This document shows positions 36,654 through 44,736 of a stretch of 64,000 nucleotides of DNA, piece by piece. The translations under genes and the position numbers were made by a program. The DNA comes from Pseudomonadota bacterium (GTDB lineage Bacteria > Desulfobacterota > Desulfobacteria > Desulfobacterales > JAHIVH01), in contig JAHIVH010000081.1 in the NCBI GenBank assembly GCA_018816735.1, positions 1-64,000 of the forward strand, given 5' to 3'. The notes below the pieces were generated by a model that made no database searches, had not been told where the DNA came from, and was given only the letters and a program-made list of their open reading frames with translations. Positions within the stretch are counted from its first letter, which is position 1. Each line of letters begins with the position of its first letter.

Positions 36654-37379
36654 CTATAGTCGGGCCACCTCAAGATCACCCCAAAAGCCTGTGGCACAGT
36701 TTTTTATGATGCAGATCCCTTTCACCCCTTCGATAGTCTGACCGAAAGAAAGGGCGTGTCTGATATCTTTTTCCGAAGAAACCCTGTTTCCAACGGAGGT
36801 GGCGGCAGCATCAGCAAGTGCGCCGCTTGAAGCGACGATGCAAACCGCGTCCGATTTTCCGAAACTCAATGAATGCCCGATGGTTCCTGAAGAGGTGCAA
36901 ATTGAAAAGGGCTCGCCCGGATGATTTATTTTTAATCCTATTTTCATGCTTAAGGGGGATGCGCCTGCAAAAATACCTATGGTGACCGGATGATCGACCT
37001 TAAGAAAGATATCACCGCCATTTTCAACAATGACCTGATCGGAAAAGGAGAGCAGGTCACGGCATACATGTTCTGCCACAGCACCGGCAACAGCTGCCAT
37101 GGGACCGACATTTGCTTTTTCGCCGGCCGAGAACATCTCCCTGATGATGCGGGGCAAAGGCGCTTTGATCCGGATAGGTGAAAGGGACGTTAAAATGTCC
37201 GGATAGCGCTCAATACAGGTTTCAATTTCGTTTCTGTGGGTGATGATGCTGGCCGTTGTTTCTTTTTCGAGTATCCTCCCGGCCTGGATGTGGAGGTCGG
37301 TTTCTTTTACAGCGACTCTGAAGGAAGAGAGAGACGGCGAGCAGACATGGTGCCTGTATATCCTTTCCTGATACATCAT
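36654..37379 (-). CDS. UPF0280 (ApbE-fold) family protein
   Basis: A 241-residue protein of the UPF0280 family, which shares the ApbE flavin-transferase-like fold. Family marks: FRVAVKETDLHI near the N-terminus, GPMAAVAGAVAEHV, VENGGDIFL and SGTIGHSLSFGKSDAVCIVA, ending with a DAAATSVGNRV segment. The reaction is not known; a role in flavin, thiamine or methanogen-like cofactor metabolism has been proposed for relatives. It starts just after the dGTPase-like stop and is probably co-transcribed with it. The first or second ATG could be the start. Confidence 0.85.
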   Translation of the reverse strand: MMYQERIYRHHVCSPSLSSFRVAVKETDLHIQAGRILEKETTASIITHRNEIETCIERYPDILTSLSPIRIKAPLPRIIREMFSAGEKANVGPMAAVAGAVAEHVCRDLLSFSDQVIVENGGDIFLKVDHPVTIGIFAGASPLSMKIGLKINHPGEPFSICTSSGTIGHSLSFGKSDAVCIVASSGALADAAATSVGNRVSSEKDIRHALSFGQTIEGVKGICIIKNCATGFWGDLEVARL

Positions 37380-37382
37380 TTG

Positions 37383-38549
37383 TCAGGCAATCATACTCTC
37401 GGTCAATACGTTCCTCGGGCATAACCGCAAGAAATATTTGTCTGTCATGCCTGATATAAAGTCCCGTACGATTTCTTCATGTTGATGGGTGTTCATATAG
37501 GTGGCAGACATGTCTTTCAGGAAATGAACAAAAATGTCAGAGGACCGGTTTTCTGACTCGATATCATTCAAATAGGTTTCAAACATGACCTTAAACAGAT
37601 CCCTTATCGTGCTGTTGAATTTTTTAAGCTGTGTGTTCATATATATCCGTTCCATATTAAAATCCCGGATGGTTTTGAATGCAGCAGAAGTCTTGTCTGA
37701 AAAACCGATATGGTTTTCCCCGTGGCTGGTTTTCAAAAGATCCGTGACCAGATGATATACAATGGTGCCATTGGTATCCCCAAGCGTTGTTTTACATGAA
37801 TCCGGAAGTTCCTTTCTTTTTATCAGATCAAGACGGATGGCATCTTCAATATCCCTGCCCACATAGGCAATGGTATCTGCCATGCGCACGACACAGCCTT
37901 CAAGGGTCATGGGGGTCAGATATTTGATTTTTCCCTGTTTCAGGTTTTTGATATCAGTGGTCATGCTCTGGAATGTTTTTCCGGTAACCGGCTTGAGATA
38001 CTGATCGTGGATTTCTCCGTTGTGGCAGAGAATGCCATCCAAAGTCTGGAGCGACAGATTCCAGCCAGTCCCTTTTTTTTCAACATGCTCCAGGAAATGC
38101 ACACTCTGGGCGTTATGGTGGAACTGTTCATTCAGATAAGTCATGCACAGGTCAGACAAAAAACGTTCTCCGTCATGACCAAACGGTGCGTGGCCAATGT
38201 CATGTCCCAGTGAAATGGCCTCAATCAGGTCTTCATTCAGTTTTAAAAAACGGCCGATGGTGCGTGCTATTTTGGAAACAAGCTGTACATGCAGCACCCT
38301 GTGAGTAATATGGTCATTTTTAACAAGAGAAAACACCTGGGTTTTGTCTATATAACGGGTGTATGCCAGAGAATTTAATATTCTGTCCGCATCCACACTG
38401 AAAGTCTGCCGGTAACCGGTCTCTATCATGGTTTCTGTTTTTCGTCTGACGCCTTTGCGGCTTGGGGTGGCAAAGGGAGATAACCGGGTGTCTTCACTAT
38501 CATCCAGCTGTTTTCGAATATCTGTCAGTAATTGATCAGATCTTTCCAT
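37383..38549 (-). CDS. dGTP triphosphohydrolase-like HD protein
   Basis: A 388-residue HD-domain protein of the dGTPase family, which hydrolyses dNTPs to nucleoside and triphosphate. The metal motif is ITHRVLH (H83), then GHDIGHAPFGHDGE (H116, D117), and VRMADTIAYVGRDIEDA carries the last aspartate. The leading sequence RIKGVRRKTE-like and FSVDADRILNSLAYTRYIDKTQVF is typical of the family. It overlaps the ATP-grasp gene upstream by 14 bases. In metal-reducing bacteria these enzymes are often dNTP-activated or anti-phage; which applies here is unknown. Confidence 0.87.
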   Translation of the reverse strand: MERSDQLLTDIRKQLDDSEDTRLSPFATPSRKGVRRKTETMIETGYRQTFSVDADRILNSLAYTRYIDKTQVFSLVKNDHITHRVLHVQLVSKIARTIGRFLKLNEDLIEAISLGHDIGHAPFGHDGERFLSDLCMTYLNEQFHHNAQSVHFLEHVEKKGTGWNLSLQTLDGILCHNGEIHDQYLKPVTGKTFQSMTTDIKNLKQGKIKYLTPMTLEGCVVRMADTIAYVGRDIEDAIRLDLIKRKELPDSCKTTLGDTNGTIVYHLVTDLLKTSHGENHIGFSDKTSAAFKTIRDFNMERIYMNTQLKKFNSTIRDLFKVMFETYLNDIESENRSSDIFVHFLKDMSATYMNTHQHEEIVRDFISGMTDKYFLRLCPRNVLTESMIA

Positions 38550-39327
38550 TTTCGATCAGTTGCTCCATGAGTCTGAAATAATCAATTCCTTTCTTTTTCA
38601 GACCCTGTTTACCATATTTCATATTTGCTTCAATAATATAATATTTTTTTTCAAACGGGATGATATCGATACCACAGTCGTTCCATCTGAATTTTCGGGC
38701 TGCAAAACGGGCCAGTTCTATGGCTTCACCGGGAACCGGCTCATCTGTTATCGCGCCACCGCAGGATATGTTGCTTCTGAAATCATTTGAGGCGGCAACA
38801 CGATAGTAGGCTGTAATGACTTCACCCCCAATGCAGATCACACGGATGTCCTGATCGGCTTTCAGATAATCCTGAATATACGATACATGGGTAAGGGCAT
38901 TATAGGTGTCGAGTTCATTGTCATTTTTGATCAGAAACACACCTTTTCCCCGCGCGGAACCTCTGGGTATTTTGGCGATAAACGGAAATTGAAAATGCGC
39001 TTTGATGCTTTTTTTCTGACGACACCCATAAAAAAATCGGGTCCGGGGATGGGGCAGGCCACTGGTTTGAAAAAGTGCGGTCTGTTTTATTTTGTCCTGG
39101 GCATAAACATATGTCTGGTAACTGGGGAAAATCAATTTTTTTCCTGTTTCAAACAAGCCCGCATAAAAAGAAGACGGATAGTAAATTTGCTCTGAATCCT
39201 GAATCATGGCAATTGTTTCTTTGCCATAATCGGAGAAATTGGGCTTCACACCCAGTGTGATTACATTCCGGCATGCGTTAAGCCTTGATTCAAGCGCGAT
39301 GACTTTTCGTTTAAACTTCAATACCAT
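38536..39327 (-). CDS. RimK-like ATP-grasp ligase
   Basis: A 263-residue ATP-grasp protein. Visible are FPFIAKIPRGSARGKGVFLI (the ATP-binding lysine and small loop), YIQDYLKADQDIRVICIGGEVI (the acid and arginine of the RimK type), and the metal-binding C-terminal CGIDIIPFEKKYYIIEANMKYGKQGL. RimK enzymes add glutamate or another amino acid to a protein or small molecule; the substrate here is unknown. It is the first gene of the ATP-grasp / dGTPase-like / UPF0280 operon. Confidence 0.8.
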   Translation of the reverse strand: MVLKFKRKVIALESRLNACRNVITLGVKPNFSDYGKETIAMIQDSEQIYYPSSFYAGLFETGKKLIFPSYQTYVYAQDKIKQTALFQTSGLPHPRTRFFYGCRQKKSIKAHFQFPFIAKIPRGSARGKGVFLIKNDNELDTYNALTHVSYIQDYLKADQDIRVICIGGEVITAYYRVAASNDFRSNISCGGAITDEPVPGEAIELARFAARKFRWNDCGIDIIPFEKKYYIIEANMKYGKQGLKKKGIDYFRLMEQLIENGKI

Positions 39328-39417
39328 TACCTGAAAAACGGATTAGACTTTTCCAATTCTTTTGTTAACTGCCAGATTGGACATACACCAATTCCGGTTT
39401 TGCCGCCATAAAATAAA

Positions 39418-39449
39418 ACACCTCCGGAAACCTGATGTCCCGGAGGTGT
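39418..39449 (-). terminator. Terminator after mrp
   Basis: A 10-base stem (ACACCTCCGG at 39418-39427 and CCGGAGGTGT at 39440-39449) with a 12-base loop. Read on the minus strand it is followed by TTTATTTTAT, a good intrinsic terminator for the gene at 39486-40340. Confidence 0.8.
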
Positions 39450-39485
39450 CATCGTTTTTGACGGATCACTATAGGATTAAACGGT

Positions 39486-40340
39486 CTAAATCACCTTGAT
39501 AATATTGTCCACGATCTGATCCAGTGCCTTTGTAAATTCACTTTTTTCTGTTTCACCGGCAATGGGTTTCCCATCATCACAGGCTTCAACCACATGCGGT
39601 TCAAAGGGAAGGGTGCCCAGGAAAGGAATATCCATTTCTTCGGCGGTTCTTATTCCGCCACCGCTTTTAAACAGGCTGATTTTTGTGTGGCATCCCGGAC
39701 AGGTAAACGGACCCATGTTTTCAACCAGTCCAAGCGGATCGATATGGACTGTTTTGCAGAAATTGATCGATTTTCTGACATCTGCCAAAGCCACTTCCTG
39801 TGGCGTCGTCACAATGATGGCTCTGGCATCCTTGATTGCCTGAACCACAGTCAGCGGCTCATCACCGGTTCCTGGCGGGGAATCAATAACCAGAAAATCA
39901 AGATTGCCCCATTTGACATTTCCGATAAACTGATGAATCAATCCGGCCTTGACCGGTCCTCGCCAGATTACGGCCTGGTTTTTTTCCTGCATGAGAGACT
40001 GCATGGAGACAACCTTCAGGTTTTCCATAAAAGAAATAGGAATCAGGCGCTTGTCCTGCGTGATATCCAGCAACCCTTTCAACCCCATGATCTGTGCAAT
40101 GCTCGGCCCATGAACATCCACGTCCATCAGCCCGACCTGATATCCTTTCTGGGCCAGAAGAACGGAAATATTGGCAGCAATGCTGCTTTTCCCAACACCG
40201 CCTTTACCGCTCATCACAAGAATCTTGTGCTTGATTTTTGCGAGTGATTCCTGTACCAGCCGTTGTTGTGTATCCTGACCATGCGATGTGCCACATGATT
40301 TTTTGTCGCCTTTTGCTTTTTCAATACTGTCATGTATCAT
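39486..40340 (-). CDS. mrp: Mrp/NBP35 family iron-sulfur carrier ATPase
   Basis: A 284-residue P-loop ATPase that carries or transfers [4Fe-4S] clusters. It has the deviant Walker A SGKGGVGKSS (44-53), DVDVHGPS, IDSPPGTGDEPL, and the cluster-binding CPGC (about 214-217) within GPFTCPGCHTKI. The N-terminus lacks the DUF59 domain of longer Mrp proteins but has a single cysteine (C16) as in NBP35-like forms. A single-gene unit with its own terminator. It fits an organism rich in iron-sulfur enzymes. Confidence 0.92.
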   Translation of the reverse strand: MIHDSIEKAKGDKKSCGTSHGQDTQQRLVQESLAKIKHKILVMSGKGGVGKSSIAANISVLLAQKGYQVGLMDVDVHGPSIAQIMGLKGLLDITQDKRLIPISFMENLKVVSMQSLMQEKNQAVIWRGPVKAGLIHQFIGNVKWGNLDFLVIDSPPGTGDEPLTVVQAIKDARAIIVTTPQEVALADVRKSINFCKTVHIDPLGLVENMGPFTCPGCHTKISLFKSGGGIRTAEEMDIPFLGTLPFEPHVVEACDDGKPIAGETEKSEFTKALDQIVDNIIKVI

Positions 40341-40661
40341 AACCTAATCATTCTCCTGAACGTTTTCACCCATCCTTAAGTAAAAGCCCTGGATGAGTCG
40401 TTTTATGTTCTAAATCACCAAACCATACCTTTTGAACCATTTTATCTGCTTTGACAATAAAAAAATCCATTTGCCTGGACATATCCCTATCTATATTTTT
40501 GTTTTACAAAACGAAGAAAGTGATATAGGACTTCGGATTGTACAGACCAACTATATTTGTTTCTTTGGGATTTTATGTAAAAGAACTAACATCTGAATAT
40601 ATACTTCTATATAAATCGCTGCTAAATAAATCGCGAAACACAAACGCTTTTAGGGGGCGTT
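40341..40661 (+). other. Intergenic region between mrp and the repeat lipoprotein
   Basis: About 320 AT-rich bases between divergent genes; both promoters must lie here. A TTGACA at 40452-40457 has no convincing -10 at the right distance. Two short direct copies of TAAATCGC (near 40612 and 40626) lie just before the plus-strand ribosome site AGGGGGCG. Nothing else is recognisable. Confidence 0.4.
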
Positions 40662-43600
40662 ATGATAATTAGACGGATGATTATTGTATTTCTTTTGGTG
40701 CTGAATTTCATATCCTGCGGTTCTGACGATATATCCAATGTAAACGATGGATATGAACCTGACGAAGGTTCCTATTCATTCACCGTAAACTGGCCTGAGG
40801 ATGTTTCGCAATCCGGAGAAAGGGTCGTCGCAGGAATAGCCATAGACTGTGAAGGTTCAGGCATCATAACTGTAAAAGCCGTTATGTATGATGAAAACAA
40901 CATGCTCCTGTCAGGTGGCGAATGGCCCTGTTCCCTCCATAGCGGCCAGATAACAGGCATCCCTGTGGGAACGAACAGGCGGTGTGTCATAACGGCGCTC
41001 AACGCATCGGAGACAGTCGTATATCAGGGAGAAGATACCGGAATAACAATAACAAAAGGGAATGTCGCGTATAGCAGTGATATCATCATGGAACTGGTGG
41101 ACAATCGTTCACCGGCAGCAACCATAACCGGTCCCATGAATAACAGCATTTTCGCGCCGGGCGATACTGTATTGTTCACTGGGAACGGCTCGGACAGCGA
41201 AGACGGAATCCTAAACGGAGACAGCCTGATATGGACATCAAACCTTGATGGGAAAATAGGAACAGGTGAAACTGTCTCAAGTTCGATGCTTTCAGAGGGC
41301 GCACACTTTATCATACTGCTCGTGACAGACAGTGATGGCGCTACAAACACTGACACGATAAAGATCATCATCGGTTCCCCCCCGGTTGTAGAGATCATCA
41401 GCCCGACGGATGGCAGCATGTATACTCAGGGGGATATGATATCTTTCAGCGGAACAGCCCTGGACAACGAAGATGGATCATTGGGCGGAGACAGTCTTGC
41501 TTGGACATCGAGCAGTAATGGTAAGATAGGAACAGGTGAATCTGTCTCACGTTCATCTCTTTCACCTGGGACGCATCAGATAACCTTCACGGCAACAGAT
41601 AGTGACGGTGTAACCGGCAGTGATACCATTCAGATAACAATTGCTTCAAAAACGCCACCAATGGCTGAAATAACCGACCCGCCGAATAACAGTACCTTTA
41701 TCGAAGGAGAAACCATAGCTTTTGCCGGAACAGGAACGGACATCGAAGATGATACTTTTGACGACACCCAATTGGTATGGACATCGAATCGTAACGGCAG
41801 GTTAGGAACGGGCGCGTCCCTTTCAACATCAGATCTTTCCACTGGCACGCATTTAGTAACATTCAGGGTCACGGATAGTGACGGTGAAAATAACAGTGAT
41901 ACCATTGTGATCGTCATAAAGGAAAATACACTGCCGGTTGCACATATATCCGGCCCGGCTGATTACAGCACATATCTTGCAGGAACACCTGTATCCTTCA
42001 ACGGAACAGGCACTGATGGGGAAGACGGCGTTTTGACCGGGGCCAGCCTGGTATGGACATCAAACTTGGACGGCTGGCTCGGTACAGGGGTTGTCATGTC
42101 ATCATCGGTTCTTTCGTCTGGCACACACGCGATAACGCTGACAGTGACCGATAGTGTTGATGCAAGTGACATGGACAGAATTCATATTGTTGTAGAAGCA
42201 GATTTGCCACCAGCCAATAATCCGCCAGTTGCTGAAATAACAGGCCCACAGAACCATAGCATTTATATTGAAAAAGAAACAGTCTCATTCAGCGGCAGCG
42301 GGACAGATGCAGAAGACGGCACATTGACTGGAACAAAGCTTGTGTGGTCATCAAACCGTGACGGTGAGATAGGCACAGGCAATTCCCTGGCAACATCGGA
42401 ACTTTCCATTGGCACACATGAGATTACACTATCGGTAACCGATGGTCGAGGCGCAAACGACAGTGCCCGTATCGAGGTGATAATTGAAGCCAACATGCCG
42501 CCAGTAGCTGCGATCACCAGTCCGCCAGATGGCAGCGAATATACTGAAGGGGCCATGGTCACATTGAACGGGACCGGAACAGATGAGGAAGATGGCGTAT
42601 TGATTGAAGACAGCCTTGTCTGGACATCCAATCGTGATGGTGACCTGGGAACAGATATGGCCCTTTCAACATCAGCGCTTTCCATTGGATTACACAGCAT
42701 CACATTGACTGTAACCGACAGTCACGGTGCAAGCCACAGTGATACCATCAATATATCCATAAACGAAAACACACCACCGGTTGCAGATATCACCAGCCCG
42801 GCCAACAACCGCACCTATATTCAAGGAGATCAAGTAACATTTAGCGGGACTGGAACAGACAGCGAAGACGGCACATTAAGTGGAGACAGTCTTGTGTGGG
42901 TATCGAGCATAAATGGCAGAATCGGAACGGGAATAGCAGTGTTGACTTCAACGCTTTCATTGGGGAAACATAAGATCACGTTGACGGCAACCGACAGTCA
43001 TGGCGCAACCAGCACAGATAACATTAATATAACGATAGCTGCCAATACATCGCCGGTTGCCACGATCACCAGCCCGGCAAACGGCAGCAAATATAAGCAG
43101 GGTACTACAGTATCGTTCAGCGGCACCGGGACTGATACCGAAGATGGCACGTTGAGCGGAACAAGCCTTGCATGGGTGTCAAGCCTTGATGGCAGCCTGG
43201 GAACAGGCACATCCGTGTCAAGCTCAACACTTTCCGTGGGTTCCCATACCATCACCCTTACGGCAACGGATCATCATGGTGCAAGTGACTTTAAAACTGT
43301 TCAAATAGAAATATATGTCAATACACCGCCGGTGGCTGATATCAGCAGCCCGCCAGATGGTAGTAAGTATACGCAAGGAACCGCGGTATCTTTCAACGGA
43401 ACAGGGACAGATACACAAGACATGACATTGAGCGGCAGTAGCCTGTCGTGGAACTCAAGCCGTGATGGTAATTTGGGAACAGGCATTTCGGTATCGAGCT
43501 CTTCGCTTACCCTTGGTACCCATGTCATCACCCTCACGGCCACGGACAAAGATGGCGCAACAGGCAGCGATACGATTCAGGTCATTATTGAGGCGCCCAA

Positions 43601-43880
43601 TTCGCCGCCAGTAGCTGCAATCATCAGCCCGGCAAACGGCAGTACGTATGCGCAAGGAGAAACAGTATCTTTCAATGGCACCGGGACAGATGGGGAAGAC
43701 GGCACATTGAGCGGCAGTAGTCTCGAATGGACATCAAACCTTGATGGCAGGCTGGGAACAGGCACATCCGTATCAATCTCAACGCTTTCCGTTGGACCTC
43801 ATACAATAATCCTCTCGGTAACGGACAGTGATGGTGCAACAGACATCGATACAATCGAAATCACAATAAGCACCCTATGA
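40662..43880 (+). CDS. Lipoprotein with ten tandem Ig/PKD-like repeats
   Basis: A 1072-residue secreted lipoprotein. The N-terminus MIIRRMIIVFLLVLNFISCG has a lipobox with Cys19; the next residue is Gly, predicting outer-membrane sorting. Residues about 35-147 are a beta-rich domain I do not recognise. From about 151 to the end are ten repeats of about 92 residues, each starting PPVAxITSPxxGSxY, then VSFxGTGTDxEDGTL, WTSNxDGxLGTG and ending GTHxITLTxTDSxGA. This is the PKD/bacterial Ig pattern, with Asp/Asn-rich turns that could bind calcium. Such proteins are adhesins or extended surface stalks. No C-terminal sorting signal is seen. It precedes the DUF1566/ABC/vWA genes on the same strand. 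Confidence 0.85.
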   Translation: MIIRRMIIVFLLVLNFISCGSDDISNVNDGYEPDEGSYSFTVNWPEDVSQSGERVVAGIAIDCEGSGIITVKAVMYDENNMLLSGGEWPCSLHSGQITGIPVGTNRRCVITALNASETVVYQGEDTGITITKGNVAYSSDIIMELVDNRSPAATITGPMNNSIFAPGDTVLFTGNGSDSEDGILNGDSLIWTSNLDGKIGTGETVSSSMLSEGAHFIILLVTDSDGATNTDTIKIIIGSPPVVEIISPTDGSMYTQGDMISFSGTALDNEDGSLGGDSLAWTSSSNGKIGTGESVSRSSLSPGTHQITFTATDSDGVTGSDTIQITIASKTPPMAEITDPPNNSTFIEGETIAFAGTGTDIEDDTFDDTQLVWTSNRNGRLGTGASLSTSDLSTGTHLVTFRVTDSDGENNSDTIVIVIKENTLPVAHISGPADYSTYLAGTPVSFNGTGTDGEDGVLTGASLVWTSNLDGWLGTGVVMSSSVLSSGTHAITLTVTDSVDASDMDRIHIVVEADLPPANNPPVAEITGPQNHSIYIEKETVSFSGSGTDAEDGTLTGTKLVWSSNRDGEIGTGNSLATSELSIGTHEITLSVTDGRGANDSARIEVIIEANMPPVAAITSPPDGSEYTEGAMVTLNGTGTDEEDGVLIEDSLVWTSNRDGDLGTDMALSTSALSIGLHSITLTVTDSHGASHSDTINISINENTPPVADITSPANNRTYIQGDQVTFSGTGTDSEDGTLSGDSLVWVSSINGRIGTGIAVLTSTLSLGKHKITLTATDSHGATSTDNINITIAANTSPVATITSPANGSKYKQGTTVSFSGTGTDTEDGTLSGTSLAWVSSLDGSLGTGTSVSSSTLSVGSHTITLTATDHHGASDFKTVQIEIYVNTPPVADISSPPDGSKYTQGTAVSFNGTGTDTQDMTLSGSSLSWNSSRDGNLGTGISVSSSSLTLGTHVITLTATDKDGATGSDTIQVIIEAPNSPPVAAIISPANGSTYAQGETVSFNGTGTDGEDGTLSGSSLEWTSNLDGRLGTGTSVSISTLSVGPHTIILSVTDSDGATDIDTIEITISTL
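41112..43870 (+). repeat. Ten in-frame coding repeats of about 276 bases
   Basis: The repeats of the lipoprotein gene. Copies 7-10 (about 42770 to the end) are most alike in both protein and DNA, sharing stretches such as ATCACCAGCCCGGC and GGAACAGGCAC. Copies 1-4 have diverged more. This gradient suggests recent duplication or conversion near the 3' end. Mirror-image frames on the minus strand in this region are a by-product of the repeat. Confidence 0.85.
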
Positions 43881-43886
43881 TATTGA

Positions 43887-43961
43887 AACGATAAAAAAAT
43901 AGAATTCGAAACGCAACAATTGGTAAAGCAGGCAGTTTTACTCCTTAACGATAAAAAAATA
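43887..43961 (+). repeat. Pair of 15-base direct repeats
   Basis: AACGATAAAAAAATA occurs at 43887-43901 and again at 43947-43961, exactly 60 bases apart, in the gap between the repeat lipoprotein and the DUF1566 gene. It may be a duplication scar or a pair of binding sites. Confidence 0.5.
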
Positions 43962-43974
43962 AACGGATCGTATA

Positions 43975-44670
43975 GTGGTAAATAAATCAAAAAAATATGG
44001 TCAAAACGAAGACGAACGTTCTTTTGCCCGTGCCCAAAAATTAAGGAATTTGAAGTTTGCAGCCTGGGGGGTTATTTTAGGCATTTTTCTTGGGGTATTG
44101 TATATATTTTTTGCTGTTTTTTTTATGGATAATGGGCAGGTGCTTAAGGTGTCAAAGGATGGTGCTGATCCGGTCAATCGAATTACTGTTAATAAAATTC
44201 CACCACATACAGCAGTGCAAAATATTCCGGAACCATCAGATAAACCGAAAATCGTCCGGCATGACGATTATTTCATTCTTTACACCAACGGTGTTGTTAT
44301 TGATACTAAAAATAATCTTATGTGGGCAGATTCGGATAATGGAGAAGACATTAACTGGAAGAATGCAAAAAAATATTGTGATAATTATCAGGGAGGCGGA
44401 CATACAAACTGGCGTATGCCAACTGTTAATGAACTTTCTACCCTTTATAAAAATGACAAGGAAGGTGTTAAACCCAAATGCTGCCCGTCATGTCCTGCCA
44501 TGCGTTTGTCAGACTGCATTCAATTGAGTTGTTGCAGTGTGTGGTCAGTAGATACGCAAGGAACCAAGGCATTTGATTTTGACTTTTGTTTTAATTCAAA
44601 AGCGATTGGTGATAGAAGTGAATCGGAAGATCTGCGCGTGCTCCCTGTCAGGAGCTATCAGACGAATTGA
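43975..44670 (+). CDS. Single-pass membrane protein with DUF1566 domain
   Basis: A 231-residue protein. A charged cytoplasmic N-terminus (about 1-28) precedes one membrane helix (about 29-52); the rest should be periplasmic. Residues about 105-231 form a DUF1566 (Lcl C-terminal) domain: VVIDTKNNLMWAD, WKNAKKYCDNYQGGGHTNWRMPTVNELSTLY, and a closing DLRVLPVRS. This C-type-lectin-related fold resembles the FGE-sulfatase-like domains used as periplasmic sensors. A cysteine cluster (CCPSCP, DC, SCC) sits in the middle and is unusual for the family. The start is GTG with no clear ribosome site, so it may be mis-set. The ABC transporter gene follows 66 bases later. Confidence 0.75.
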   Translation: MVNKSKKYGQNEDERSFARAQKLRNLKFAAWGVILGIFLGVLYIFFAVFFMDNGQVLKVSKDGADPVNRITVNKIPPHTAVQNIPEPSDKPKIVRHDDYFILYTNGVVIDTKNNLMWADSDNGEDINWKNAKKYCDNYQGGGHTNWRMPTVNELSTLYKNDKEGVKPKCCPSCPAMRLSDCIQLSCCSVWSVDTQGTKAFDFDFCFNSKAIGDRSESEDLRVLPVRSYQTN

Positions 44671-44736
44671 ATTGTTTTGTATCCAGGGATGTTTTGTTTA
44701 ACGAATGAGTTAACACGACCAAACGGCGGAGTGATG

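Noticed and set aside
39594-40247. 217-residue plus-strand frame
   Set aside because: Antisense to mrp, whose motifs are complete on the minus strand.
41024-43854. Repeated minus-strand frames rich in Val/Pro/Ser
   Set aside because: They are the mirror of the ten coding repeats in the lipoprotein gene and recur at the same phase in each copy.
41112-43870. Possible CRISPR or satellite array
   Set aside because: The repeat unit is about 276 bases, coding and in frame, with no spacers.
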